DNA of 64,000 bases, taken from positions 35,076 to 99,075 of IMG/VR virus record IMGVR_UViG_3300027908_000002; one strand, written 5' to 3'. Of this stretch, positions 30,960-41,329 are shown one piece after another. Within the stretch, counting starts at the first letter, position 1. Each line of letters opens with the position of its first letter. The notes under the pieces were generated by a model. That model was not told where the DNA came from. It did no database searches and saw only the letters and a program-made list of their open reading frames with translations. Source of the stretch: a virus. The position numbers and the translations under genes are program-made.

Positions 30960-33900
30960 ATGACAAAGAAGATTCTACTGATTTCCCTGATGGCCGCCAG
31001 CGTCTTTATAGAGACGGCACACGCTCAGGCTCCCACGGCAAGCCTGCAAGCAACGTATTACTACAACATCACGGCGTCTTCTTTGCTGGACGGAGCGGGA
31101 TACATTGACAACCGCAGTCAGTTCACCCGGCAGAATAACTATCACTCGTTCTATGCCACGGGCACCGGAACATGGTCGATCACGATGCAGTATGCCGATG
31201 GCACGCCGACCGGCTGGCAGAGTTTTGGCGGGTCGGCGGTCATTTCGCAGTCCACCACTGCCATTGGATTCGGTATAGGCTACCACGATTTCATTAAGTT
31301 CGCGTTTACCGGGATAGCAGTTATCAGCAATTACTCTGCCGCTAAGAACTTTTGGTTTCCGGGCACTTCCGGATCAGGGTCTATTGTTTTCCCGATTACG
31401 GTCGGGCAGGGCGGAACCGGAGCTACCACGGCTGCCGGGGCACGCACGAATCTGGGCGCGGCAGCGAGCGGATCAAACAGCGACATTACTTCGCTTACGG
31501 CGATTCAGATCATCGACCAAACCGGCCCGGCATCGTCCACTTTGACAATTGGCGAGGCTATTAATTCGATCACAGCAAACTTGCCGTCTTCTACGACTAT
31601 CCCGTCTCAGTACGTCATGACTGGACTGGAATCCTGGATTGGTACAGATGTTGAAATGGGGGCTTACGATGTCCACCAGAGATTCGACTTGGGATTAATT
31701 GAAGTCAGCCGGGCTACGTGCGCCATCCCGTCAACAGCCAATCCAGGAGCCCCAGGAGGATACTTTTACAGCGCCAATTTCTGTGTTCCGTTTGCCGGAT
31801 ACGCATCTACTTCCAGCGCCGCCATGAGCGCCGTTGGGGCTCTCTACGATGTCTGGGTACAGGTGACAGATACAACGTCTCTTGGCCTTGGTAACGCGAC
31901 ACTGGTCGATAATATCACCAGCCCGACGCAAACCGGAACGGTGAATTTCAATGTTGCCAATTTTCCTACCCAGGTAAACTTCCAGACCTCGACGGGAGTA
32001 ATTACTTACGAGTTCTATGCCCGCGTGGATAACGAATGGATCGTGGTGATTAATCCCACCCAGGCAACCAGCGGCACGGTTGCCCTGACGGTTGTGGCGC
32101 GCGGCCTGTGGGGCAGTACCCCGGTAACACACTCCAGCGGGGCCACGGTGTATATGTCCACCGGGCACTATGGATTCGGACCAAACCCGGTAATCCAGGG
32201 CGGGACAGCCCTCGGAATTGGCGGAGAAGCGAATCAGGAAGTGTCTTTTCCTGCCAGAATCATTGGCATTGAATCCGATCTGGGATGCTTTGCCGGGTGC
32301 GCGCAACTCGAAGGCATGCTGATTCAGGGTGTATCCCGGCAACCAGCATGGGAGCCATCACACGGCGTCCTGAATGACCGGGCCGGAGCTTACTTCAGCA
32401 CTTCACTAAACGCCGTCTCCGTCGCCGGGCTGATCACTACTTACCAGTATCCGCATAAGTTGCAGGTTGGTGACCTTGCGCTTATTCAGGGCTGCCAGCT
32501 TTCCGCCTATAACGGGTTATGGAACGTGGCCAGCGTGATCGACTCGCTGAACTTCACCATCGCCGCGCCAGTCGGAGGCGGCAATGCGAATACCTACGTA
32601 AGCAGTACCACGGACCCGTTTGGGCAGTACGAAGCGCTCTACGGATCGCTCACCGGAGTCATCGCGGAGGGCATGATTATCACCGGGTCCAATGTTTCTG
32701 CCGGAACTACAGTTCTGGGAGTCAATCCGATATCCGGGCAGATAGTATTTTCGACGCCACCCAGCGGCACTCCGGGAAACCTGACATTCACCGTTCCGTC
32801 TGTTCCTGCTACGACCGGAGCCTGCAACGCCAACCAGGCGGCTCCGACATCGACCGTGACCAAACTGGGACAGCCCACGGTTACCAATGGCAATCTAAGC
32901 CTGTATGGCAATGCGACTTACAATATCCCGTTTAACTATGGCTATTACTGCGCTGACGGCGGTTGCCTGGTCGGGATGTACATCGGGACTCTGATTCAGC
33001 CATTCACACCGTATACGATGCCGTCAGCTTCGGCTCCATTGCAGTTTGGCTCATGGAACGGGGCATTCACCCAGATCGGGGAAATCTACCAGACATCAGG
33101 TGGCAGCGTTCAGATTACCGACCCAAATGGGTCGATGTTCTCCACTTTCCAGATTACACTCAACCCGCTGACCTTCAACTGGACACAGTATCCCGGTGGT
33201 ACTGTTACGGCTGGCTCCAGCGTAACGATTACGCTGCCCGGTGGCGCTCCGCGCGGAGTTAACGGCACGAATAGCAACTTCTACGTAGAACTTTCCAACA
33301 CAGCCGGAACTACCACGGAATCAGACCTGGTAACAGGTGGCACCTGTGTTTCTGCCCCTACGGGGCCCAACGGAGTCCCCTGTACGCTGATTCTCGCCAG
33401 CGTAGCCAATAACTACAGTGGCGTGTGGACAGTCAGCAGTTCGAACAATGGCGGCGCGGAAGCATTCTGGTTCAATGGCGGTGCAGGTGGCGTAGAAATC
33501 CATTATCCGCAGGGTTCTTACGTGATCCACGGGCCGATTGCCGGATCATCCAACGGGGCAGTGATATCCGGAGCGGGGCGCGTTGCCACGACACTTACGG
33601 TCGCAGCGGATTTCCCGGTAACCGGGCCGAACGCGGCGTGCGCCGTGATTATCTGCTTCAATAACACTACGAACCCGAATGTCCCCGCAACTACGTTGCA
33701 GGACATGACTATTGTCCTGCCACAGCCGTTTGCGGCCTGTTCTTCACCGTGCTCACTGAGTGGGTTTAAGCAATATCCTCCCGTGGCATATATCATTGCC
33801 GGGGCGCTGAATGCCAAAAATCTGCGTGTGGACGGCGCGTGGACCGGATTCTATATCCACAGTTCTCCGGACAACGCCACGCCAATCGTGTTTGGGGGCC

Positions 33901-35501
33901 AGAGTGACTCTGATGATGTGCAGATTTCCGCCTATGGACCCATGGGGGCATTCAACATCGCCGGGCAGGGAGACCAGATAAGATTATCCAAAACTCATTG
34001 CTGGCCATACACGAACGGAATCAATTTAACAGCAGCCTTCAGCGCCTATTTTGGCCCCACCGTACGATGCCTCGTTACGGACGGCGGCAGCGAAGGCGTT
34101 GTACAGACCACCGGCACGGCAAGCGCCAGTTCTACCGCGCTGGCTATTACCAGCGGCACACTAACGGCAAACGGGCAGGGCGTCACCGGCCCAGGTATCA
34201 GTTCCGGGACGACGATTACGTGTACGCCCAATTGCGGGGATTCAGGACCGATCACGGTAACCCTCAATCAGCCCACTTATGCAGCTATCCAGTCGGCGTC
34301 CACTACGGCCACTGCGGCGTCCGGGGCGAATATTCTTACGCTAGCTTCCGGAACCAATACACACAACGGGCAACTAATCTCCGGGGCCGGGATACCGGCA
34401 GGAACTTTTGTGGTATATGGCGGGAGCACGAATACGGTCGGTATCTCACAGCTTACGACGGCACCACTTAGTACCACGGCAGTTACATTTACTTCGCAAA
34501 TCACTTTTTTTATCAACGGCATGGCAGGATCGGACATAATGCTGGACGATTTCGAATCCAACGCTGGTGTGGCAATCGACATGGGCAACGCCTCTCAGGT
34601 GACGGCCACAAATAGCTGGTTTGAGACTTTCGGTGCAATCAAAACAGGATTCACCGGTAACGCTATCCTGAATATCTCGGCGTCTACGTTCTTCCACAAC
34701 GATGCAACTTCCGGAATAAATTGCAGCCAGCCGTCAATCTGGGTCGGTAGCCAGCCAGCGAGCATCACATTCACCGGTAACAAGGTATTGCATTACTGCG
34801 GCGCGTCCCCGTTCTGGTTGCAGACTAATCCCAGTGTTTTCTACGGGCTGTTCGCAGCGACAACCATCACGGGTAACACTTTTGAGGCGGACAAGTCTTT
34901 TCCCGGTAATGCCGCTCAGCCCAGCGTTTTTGTTTTTGACGGTGCCGGGCCGGGAGGGTCGGGCGCAGTTACCAATCTCAGCGGCAATACCATTACCTAT
35001 ACCGGAAACGTAACCTACACGCAGCCCATGCTGAATGATCTGGGGGCGCTGTTTCAGATCGGCTTCACCGGCAACCAAAGTAACAGCGTAGGCGGCGGAA
35101 CGTGGTTCTCAGCCATGGGAACCGCTCCATACGTGACATTCACGGGTAACACTATGCTGGCTACAGGCACGTGGACACCAATTGCGTTTAATCAGGTGGA
35201 TGGCAATCTGGTGATCACCGGTAACAACGGTATTGATGATATTGTCCCTACGGTTACATCTGCGGCACTGGCTGCCGGAGGAAACATCCCGCTCAGTCCC
35301 CAGTTTGTAATCAGCGGGACTTCTACAATTGGGACTATTTACGGTGTTTGGCGCAGAGCAGGGACGTTCTACACGACAGGCGCGGTTCCGTTCGTGACGG
35401 GCGGGAATATTAACCAGAATTGCACCACTACGGCGGGATGGCCGTATTCCTATACCTACGACGGCGCGACATTTTACATCATCGGTCACGGGTGCTACTA
35501 A
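30960..35501 (+). CDS. Very large fibre/spike protein with signal peptide
   Basis: 1513 residues from the ATG at 30960, chosen because it opens a signal peptide (MTKKILLISLMAASVFIETA) ending AHAQ; a longer upstream frame exists but lies within the previous gene. The middle has GQGGTGATTAAGARTNLGAA, a phage tail-fibre motif. The C-terminal half contains Asn-rich beta-helix coils (TGNTFEADKSF, TITGNT) typical of a depolymerase/tail-spike fold. It is likely the receptor-binding or polysaccharide-degrading appendage. Palindrome copy 8 lies in the signal-peptide coding region. Confidence 0.75.
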   Translation: MTKKILLISLMAASVFIETAHAQAPTASLQATYYYNITASSLLDGAGYIDNRSQFTRQNNYHSFYATGTGTWSITMQYADGTPTGWQSFGGSAVISQSTTAIGFGIGYHDFIKFAFTGIAVISNYSAAKNFWFPGTSGSGSIVFPITVGQGGTGATTAAGARTNLGAAASGSNSDITSLTAIQIIDQTGPASSTLTIGEAINSITANLPSSTTIPSQYVMTGLESWIGTDVEMGAYDVHQRFDLGLIEVSRATCAIPSTANPGAPGGYFYSANFCVPFAGYASTSSAAMSAVGALYDVWVQVTDTTSLGLGNATLVDNITSPTQTGTVNFNVANFPTQVNFQTSTGVITYEFYARVDNEWIVVINPTQATSGTVALTVVARGLWGSTPVTHSSGATVYMSTGHYGFGPNPVIQGGTALGIGGEANQEVSFPARIIGIESDLGCFAGCAQLEGMLIQGVSRQPAWEPSHGVLNDRAGAYFSTSLNAVSVAGLITTYQYPHKLQVGDLALIQGCQLSAYNGLWNVASVIDSLNFTIAAPVGGGNANTYVSSTTDPFGQYEALYGSLTGVIAEGMIITGSNVSAGTTVLGVNPISGQIVFSTPPSGTPGNLTFTVPSVPATTGACNANQAAPTSTVTKLGQPTVTNGNLSLYGNATYNIPFNYGYYCADGGCLVGMYIGTLIQPFTPYTMPSASAPLQFGSWNGAFTQIGEIYQTSGGSVQITDPNGSMFSTFQITLNPLTFNWTQYPGGTVTAGSSVTITLPGGAPRGVNGTNSNFYVELSNTAGTTTESDLVTGGTCVSAPTGPNGVPCTLILASVANNYSGVWTVSSSNNGGAEAFWFNGGAGGVEIHYPQGSYVIHGPIAGSSNGAVISGAGRVATTLTVAADFPVTGPNAACAVIICFNNTTNPNVPATTLQDMTIVLPQPFAACSSPCSLSGFKQYPPVAYIIAGALNAKNLRVDGAWTGFYIHSSPDNATPIVFGGQSDSDDVQISAYGPMGAFNIAGQGDQIRLSKTHCWPYTNGINLTAAFSAYFGPTVRCLVTDGGSEGVVQTTGTASASSTALAITSGTLTANGQGVTGPGISSGTTITCTPNCGDSGPITVTLNQPTYAAIQSASTTATAASGANILTLASGTNTHNGQLISGAGIPAGTFVVYGGSTNTVGISQLTTAPLSTTAVTFTSQITFFINGMAGSDIMLDDFESNAGVAIDMGNASQVTATNSWFETFGAIKTGFTGNAILNISASTFFHNDATSGINCSQPSIWVGSQPASITFTGNKVLHYCGASPFWLQTNPSVFYGLFAATTITGNTFEADKSFPGNAAQPSVFVFDGAGPGGSGAVTNLSGNTITYTGNVTYTQPMLNDLGALFQIGFTGNQSNSVGGGTWFSAMGTAPYVTFTGNTMLATGTWTPIAFNQVDGNLVITGNNGIDDIVPTVTSAALAAGGNIPLSPQFVISGTSTIGTIYGVWRRAGTFYTTGAVPFVTGGNINQNCTTTAGWPYSYTYDGATFYIIGHGCY
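31000..31017. repeat. Dispersed palindrome copy 8 (intragenic)
   Basis: GCGTCTTTATAGAGACGG, encoding SVFIET inside the signal peptide of the fibre protein. Confidence 0.55.
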
Positions 35502-35503
35502 AT

Positions 35504-35674
35504 ATGAAAATATTACTTTTTATTGCTTTGGCTTCTGTTCTTAAAGCTCAGACGCCTGTGCCGACCCAGAAACCGGCACCGACTCCGCCCACGTATCAAC
35601 CAAGACGTACGCCGCAGGACAAACAGGTCCACAAAGGCATGCCAAAGCAACTGGGGCCTGCCCAGCAGAAATAA
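35504..35674 (+). CDS. Short secreted Pro-rich protein
   Basis: 56 residues with a signal peptide (MKILLFIALASVLKAQ) and a Pro/Gln/Lys-rich mature part (TPVPTQKPAPTPPTYQP). It starts 2 nt after the fibre gene. Its signal peptide resembles that of the gene at 9418. The function is unknown. Confidence 0.5.
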   Translation: MKILLFIALASVLKAQTPVPTQKPAPTPPTYQPRRTPQDKQVHKGMPKQLGPAQQK

Positions 35675-35686
35675 CGTGCTTTTGTA

Positions 35687-35692
35687 TACAAT
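35687..35692 (+). promoter_or_regulatory. -10 box of leaderless promoter
   Basis: TACAAT lies exactly 6 nt before the ATG at 35699; the gene has no ribosome binding site. Confidence 0.5.
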
Positions 35693-35698
35693 ATAACT

Positions 35699-36040
35699 AT
35701 GACAAAATCACTTGTGCCCGTGTTGGTTATGGCTTTTGCCCTGACTGCATTGGCCCAGAAAAAACCTGCACCGACGACTATCCCCGTGCCCGTCCCTACG
35801 CCGGTCACTCCGCACACTACGGGACAGATTGACGCCCAGTTTTACAAAGACATTGCCGATTTGCAGTCCGAAGAACCGGTGGTTCGCTCCATGATGGACC
35901 GGGTGGAGAATTTCCGCCTGCGCAATGAGAATCTGAGAATCCGCGTGTGCGAAGCGGCGGGGATGCAGATCAACGGCTGCACGTTCGATCCTGCCGCCAA
36001 GACCGTAACCGGCACGGCCAAAACGGCTGCGGCAAAGTAA
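35699..36040 (+). CDS. Secreted protein of tail module
   Basis: 113 residues. The signal peptide MTKSLVPVLVMAFALTALAQ is followed by a Pro/Thr-rich linker (about 22-40) and a helical domain (YKDIADLQSEEPVVRSMMD, VENFRLRNENLRIRVCEAA) with two Cys. It may be a periplasmic or virion-associated coiled-coil protein; there is no family match. It lies between fibre genes. Confidence 0.5.
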   Translation: MTKSLVPVLVMAFALTALAQKKPAPTTIPVPVPTPVTPHTTGQIDAQFYKDIADLQSEEPVVRSMMDRVENFRLRNENLRIRVCEAAGMQINGCTFDPAAKTVTGTAKTAAAK

Positions 36041-36043
36041 TCT

Positions 36044-39000
36044 ATGACCTCCGGATATAGTTCCACCCCGGCTCCGTTCATCAATAAGGGACTCGTGCAG
36101 AAGCATGACCCCAGTCAACTGGGGCCGGGGGAGTACTATTTTCTGGAAAACGCCACTTCCCAGCAGGAAGGCGCTCTGACCATCAGAACCGGGCACGAGA
36201 AACTGACATCAGTTGGGCTATCGAATCCGATTGTTTCTCTGTCCAAGCTGAATCTGGGTGGCCCGGACAACCTGAATCCCCGTTACCGTGGATCGGGCGC
36301 TAATATCTACCGCGACACGCCAACGTACCCGGCAAACACCAGCGTAACGGGTGGGGTGACACTGACCAGCGGCGCACGCTGGAGCGCCCAACAGTACAAT
36401 GCCGGGGCTTCCGGGACGCCCGCTCTCTATCTGGCCACTCCCAACGCCGCACTGCGCGACGGGTACGCGCCGGGATCGACGCCGGGGGCTCTCTATACGA
36501 CACTTCAGAAGTGGGGCATTGATCCTCCGCCAGTGCCGGTGCAGGTAACCCCTAATATCCCGTTTGTTAGTTCTCTGGGGGTTTTCGACAGCGGCGGGTC
36601 ATCGCGGTTTGTGCCGTTCGGATCAGGCGCTCCAAATTCCAATTCCAGCGGTGCCAAACAGATTGCGACACTGGCAGACGGGGTAGCGCCACAGGTCGCC
36701 AATGTCGCCGTTACGGCAATAGCATTTTCAGGCGGCCACAATACCGTTACTTATACGCCGGGACTGTTCACGCCCACAACCGGAGAGTACGCCGCAATAG
36801 TAGGCTCTACAACGGCTGCCAATGACGGGGTTTTCCAGATCACCGGCACCGGCACCAATACATTCACGGTTACCAATGCCAGCGGTGTCAGCGAAAGCGA
36901 AACAGCGACTGCTTACCTGTACCAGGGAGCAAGTAATATTCCCCCCGGATACGTCACTTTCACTCCAATCCCGGCAGTTTCCTCAGCGACCGTTGGCGGA
37001 GATGGTGTCAACGGTATCTATGCAGGCATGTTGCTGACGCTCACGGACTCCAACACTCTGGCGATTACCAACGTAGTTTTCTCCGCAGGTAATAATACTT
37101 ACTCGTATACGGGAACAGCGACAGTAGCCATTGGCGAATACGTGACTGTTGCGGGCTGCACGACACCGGCAAACGACGGCACTTTCCCGATTACAGCCAC
37201 AGGCTCCGGGACGTTTACCGTAGCCAATACCAACGGCGTCAGCGAAGCCGAATCGGCGTCAGCTAATTTCAATGAAATCATCGTTGTTTTGGCCGTTGAT
37301 ACGCTGAATTTTTATGCCGTGACGGTTAATTATCACCTGGCTTATCACTGTACGGTCAGCGGCAGCCAGATATCCGGAGTCACTACAACTCATTCATTTA
37401 CAGGGCTCAGCATCGACGCTAGTTTCAACGGTACAGCCGTAAACGGCTACAGCACCGATGACAATTTCCACATTGCTCTGCAATGCACCAACACGACCGC
37501 AGTAACCAATATCCAGATACAGGTTGTCCCGGATTTCAGCGGGAGCGGGCCGACAAACTATTACTACTACAACATAGTCCCATCAGCTTCGATGAGTTCC
37601 AGCGCAATTCTCACGGACCCGGCATGGGTGGAATTCAATATCCCGAAAAGTAGCTTCTTAACTAACGGAAGCGCCGGGGCAGGTGTCTGGACATGGAAAA
37701 ACATAACTCAGGTAATTGTGGTAGTGACGGGTGGCGGAGGCGGGAATACCGTCAACATCGGCAATGTCTATTTTATCGGCGGCGGCGGGCTCAATTCCAT
37801 TGCTCCTGGGACCACGGCCTATGATTGGCTATATACTTACAGGAATCCCACGACGCAGCAGGAGGGCAACCCGTGCCCGTTGATGATCACGCCTAACTTG
37901 CCGCCTCCCATCAATAACGGCCAGGTGACACTGACATTGACCGGGACCGTTCAGGCGGCAGTTACGGCGAATGGTATCGTGGATATCTTCGGGCCGGGAA
38001 GTATTGCGGTTTACCGGCGCGGCGGGACGTTCTCGGACGGCCTGTACCGGCTCATAGGCTATTCCAATAACCCGTTTCCGACGATTCCCGGAGTGATCGC
38101 GGACACGGTGACGTTTATTGATAACGCATCGGATCAGTCCCTCGATCAGGCACGCACGCTTCAGTTCGACAACGATCCTCCGGTTCCCAGCAATCTGCCT
38201 ACGCCGCTCACCGCTTCGATTGCCGGGTTCGTGCCGCGCGGCGGCGGAGCATATTCGGCTACGTCCTCCGGGGCTCTCTACAACAGTCCGACGCACAATT
38301 CCGACCTGCTTACTAACGGCATAGTCAGGATGGTATTGGCCGACTCCACGCTGCCTAATTACTGGATTGAAACCGGCTCCGGGGGCCAGGGGAACATCAC
38401 CAAAATAGCTTCCATTATCACAATCGGCAGCACTATACAGGTTGGCTTCGGGTCCACGTTTGAGCAGGCCATCGTAACGGGCGTTGGCTATGACACCGGC
38501 AACGCCTGGGGCTGGATTGAGTGCTGGCTACAGTATAATCATGGGCAGTCCTTCTATCCCAACACAGTCCGGTATGATGCCAGCGACACTATTGAAATCG
38601 ACGCCATATTACGTGGAAACTGCGATCTGGTTCATCAGGATTTTGATTGCGTTTTTCTGGCGGGTGATCCTAACAACCCCGCGACACTCTACCAGTCAAA
38701 AGTCGGCAGACCGGAATCGTTCCCGGTCATAAACCTCGAAAATAATTTCATCCAGCAGGCTACAGTCGGGTCACCATCGAATCCCATCAACGGGGTAACC
38801 AGTATCGGGCCAGGCGAGCTTGTCTGTCTCAACTACGACAACATTTTTATTGTTCAGGTCTGGGCCGGGCAGATGCAACAGCCGATCCAGGCACCGGCTA
38901 CGCGCGGGCTCTATTCCAAGTGGTGCTGGTGCAAAGGCGACAACCGCATCTGGTATCTGTCTTACGACGGGGTTTACACGTGGGCGGGCGGCCAGAGCCA

Positions 39001-41329
39001 GAAAGTATCGGAAGCCATTGATTTCTTATTCACAAACCAGACCGTAAACGGGATTGCGCCAATCGACATGACGCAGGCGGCAAACTTCACGTTCGCCTAC
39101 GCCCGGAATTCGCTGTATATCTCTTATGTAGACACGGCAGGCGGCCATCACCGTCTGAGATTTGAGTCGCTTTACAGCCGATGGACTATTGAGACGATCT
39201 ACTCAGGCGGCATTGAGTCCGTTTCTTTGTCTCAGGATTGCCTGTTTACGGAACCAGATACCGGAAACTTGTTGGTTACCATCACCGATAAATCGCATCT
39301 GTCGTGGATGTGGCTGGCGGATTTCTACAGTACCACCGATGGCTGGAGTGGGCTACCCACGTCCGGGACGCCGATTACCTATAATATCCAGCGCTACTGG
39401 TCCATCGGCGACATGGGGACCGATTACCAGGTGGGGGAATTCATTCTGGAAATGGCTAATGCCTCCGATGCGGTTGGCATGGCGATCTTCTATAACTACG
39501 GCACTTCCCAGACAACCGGAAACGTCTTTGCTGCGGCAGCCGGGGCCTTGCCGAATCGCGGCAGATTCATTTCTACCGTCAATAACGGCACACCTATGCC
39601 AGCTTATTCGATTGGCATTTTGATCAGTGGATCAAGCGGCGCAGGCGTTTCTCCGGTTTATTTCTACACTTTTGAGCCACGGGCGCTGAAACTGGAGCAA
39701 GTAACCACCGGTCCCAGTCTCGATTGGGATGACCTCGGTTACCCATATGACAAGTTCTTATTCGACGTAGTTGTCCAGTACGATACCGGGGGCCAAAGTA
39801 TCGAAGTGGCGCTGGATACCATCAACGGCGTAACCGGAAACGTCGAAAATCTGGCCGTTGCTACTTACACGATATCGGGAAGTCAGCGCAGTCAGAGGGT
39901 CTTTGTGGTTCCGGATCAGACCGTCGCCAAAATGATCCGGTTGCGGCCCATCAACACCGCGCTTACGCAGTTCAAATGGTGGAAATATCAGTTCAGAAAA
40001 CTGGATTATCCGCCTGATGTGGTCGAATCCACCGCTTGGGAAGACGACGGCTATTTACTGCCCAAGTATGCTCAGGAAATCATGGTGGAAGTAGACACGG
40101 GCGGCAGCGCAGTCCAATTTGACGTGCAGGCCGATGGCGCAAGCGTTCAGACTGTCTCCGTATTGACGACAACCACCGACCGGCACCGGAATATCACGCT
40201 GAATCCCAACTTACAGGGCAAGCAGTGGCGCATAGTGCTGACTCCGACGCAGCCCACGGTTACCAAATTTCAGCTTTTCCAGCATAAATTTCAGTTTCAA
40301 CCGGTAGATAAAGGTCCGGTTTCGCATACTTTTGACTATGACGACCTGGGGCACCCGTTTGACAAATTAATCCAGACCGTCACTTTTGAATTTGATACTT
40401 CGTATGCGCCGGGAACTGCCTGGACAATTAACATGGATACGCTGACCGGGATCGACGGCAATATTCTGACCGTGGCAGCCCAGCAGTTTGTGATTCCGGT
40501 GGCGCTGGTCGGCGGGCGCGGCAAAAAGACATTCGCCATTAACCCCAGCACTATCGTAAAGATGGTTCGTATGTATCCCGTGAGCGATACCGTTGGCGCT
40601 CGGCAGTGGAAATATACATTCACCAAAGTTGACTACCCGGCAGACACGATTTTGGCGACCGACTGGAGCAATTCCGGGTACGGCTGTGACAAGACATTCA
40701 AATGGCTGAAAATGCAGGTAGACACCGGAGGCGTCATTGCCGTAGTTCAGTTCCAGATCGACGGAGCAACGGTATTCACGTTCCCGGTCAACACTACCAG
40801 CAACACCAGGGATGTGATTATTACGCTGCCATCGAATCTGACCGGCAAGCAATGGAGAATTTTATCAACACCGGGAGCGGGCGGGAAATTTCAGTTATTT
40901 GGCCTTCAGCCGCAATTTGAAAAGCAGCCATGCGCGCTGACACATTTCGATTCTTTAATGCAGGTTTTTGGCTCTGCCGGTTGGAAAATTATCTGGCAAA
41001 TTTGGGTTGATTTTCAGTGCTCCGTGCCGATTATTGTAAGTATTTATAGAGACGGAGACGTTTTATTTTTTCAGCAGACGCTGGACGCCCAGCCAGAGCG
41101 TGACGTGGCAAGATTTTACCTGCCACCTGTGAATACACCTACTGGGGCAACAGCCCCGGTATTTAATAAGTCGCAGGGATATCAGATTTTGATCGATTCC
41201 AGCGATGGGTCCACTCCATTTTATTTGTACCGCGATGGAACCCGCGTCGAGATACGAAATCTTAGCGCCGAACAGCGCGGCAGTTTTGATCAAAAAATCG
41301 ACTGGACACTGATCCCATTGGAGTCGTAA
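36044..41329 (+). CDS. Giant tail protein (nozzle/hub-like)
   Basis: 1761 residues, the largest gene here. The N-terminus (DPSQLGPGEYYFLENATSQ) has the P-G-E-Y...L-N pattern seen in podovirus tail-nozzle/tubular B-like proteins. Two copies of a ~68-residue domain (about 223-290 and 340-405; NDGVFQITGTGTNTFTV versus NDGTFPITATGSGTFTV) follow. Near the C-terminus two ~205-residue tandem repeats (starting DWDDLGYPYDKF about 1226 and DYDDLGHPFDKL about 1428) and a degenerate third occur. It is likely the central tail hub with carbohydrate-binding modules. Palindrome copy 9 is inside it. Confidence 0.65.
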   Translation: MTSGYSSTPAPFINKGLVQKHDPSQLGPGEYYFLENATSQQEGALTIRTGHEKLTSVGLSNPIVSLSKLNLGGPDNLNPRYRGSGANIYRDTPTYPANTSVTGGVTLTSGARWSAQQYNAGASGTPALYLATPNAALRDGYAPGSTPGALYTTLQKWGIDPPPVPVQVTPNIPFVSSLGVFDSGGSSRFVPFGSGAPNSNSSGAKQIATLADGVAPQVANVAVTAIAFSGGHNTVTYTPGLFTPTTGEYAAIVGSTTAANDGVFQITGTGTNTFTVTNASGVSESETATAYLYQGASNIPPGYVTFTPIPAVSSATVGGDGVNGIYAGMLLTLTDSNTLAITNVVFSAGNNTYSYTGTATVAIGEYVTVAGCTTPANDGTFPITATGSGTFTVANTNGVSEAESASANFNEIIVVLAVDTLNFYAVTVNYHLAYHCTVSGSQISGVTTTHSFTGLSIDASFNGTAVNGYSTDDNFHIALQCTNTTAVTNIQIQVVPDFSGSGPTNYYYYNIVPSASMSSSAILTDPAWVEFNIPKSSFLTNGSAGAGVWTWKNITQVIVVVTGGGGGNTVNIGNVYFIGGGGLNSIAPGTTAYDWLYTYRNPTTQQEGNPCPLMITPNLPPPINNGQVTLTLTGTVQAAVTANGIVDIFGPGSIAVYRRGGTFSDGLYRLIGYSNNPFPTIPGVIADTVTFIDNASDQSLDQARTLQFDNDPPVPSNLPTPLTASIAGFVPRGGGAYSATSSGALYNSPTHNSDLLTNGIVRMVLADSTLPNYWIETGSGGQGNITKIASIITIGSTIQVGFGSTFEQAIVTGVGYDTGNAWGWIECWLQYNHGQSFYPNTVRYDASDTIEIDAILRGNCDLVHQDFDCVFLAGDPNNPATLYQSKVGRPESFPVINLENNFIQQATVGSPSNPINGVTSIGPGELVCLNYDNIFIVQVWAGQMQQPIQAPATRGLYSKWCWCKGDNRIWYLSYDGVYTWAGGQSQKVSEAIDFLFTNQTVNGIAPIDMTQAANFTFAYARNSLYISYVDTAGGHHRLRFESLYSRWTIETIYSGGIESVSLSQDCLFTEPDTGNLLVTITDKSHLSWMWLADFYSTTDGWSGLPTSGTPITYNIQRYWSIGDMGTDYQVGEFILEMANASDAVGMAIFYNYGTSQTTGNVFAAAAGALPNRGRFISTVNNGTPMPAYSIGILISGSSGAGVSPVYFYTFEPRALKLEQVTTGPSLDWDDLGYPYDKFLFDVVVQYDTGGQSIEVALDTINGVTGNVENLAVATYTISGSQRSQRVFVVPDQTVAKMIRLRPINTALTQFKWWKYQFRKLDYPPDVVESTAWEDDGYLLPKYAQEIMVEVDTGGSAVQFDVQADGASVQTVSVLTTTTDRHRNITLNPNLQGKQWRIVLTPTQPTVTKFQLFQHKFQFQPVDKGPVSHTFDYDDLGHPFDKLIQTVTFEFDTSYAPGTAWTINMDTLTGIDGNILTVAAQQFVIPVALVGGRGKKTFAINPSTIVKMVRMYPVSDTVGARQWKYTFTKVDYPADTILATDWSNSGYGCDKTFKWLKMQVDTGGVIAVVQFQIDGATVFTFPVNTTSNTRDVIITLPSNLTGKQWRILSTPGAGGKFQLFGLQPQFEKQPCALTHFDSLMQVFGSAGWKIIWQIWVDFQCSVPIIVSIYRDGDVLFFQQTLDAQPERDVARFYLPPVNTPTGATAPVFNKSQGYQILIDSSDGSTPFYLYRDGTRVEIRNLSAEQRGSFDQKIDWTLIPLES
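41038..41055. repeat. Dispersed palindrome copy 9 (degenerate, intragenic)
   Basis: AAGTATTTATAGAGACGG keeps only the right arm intact. Confidence 0.4.
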
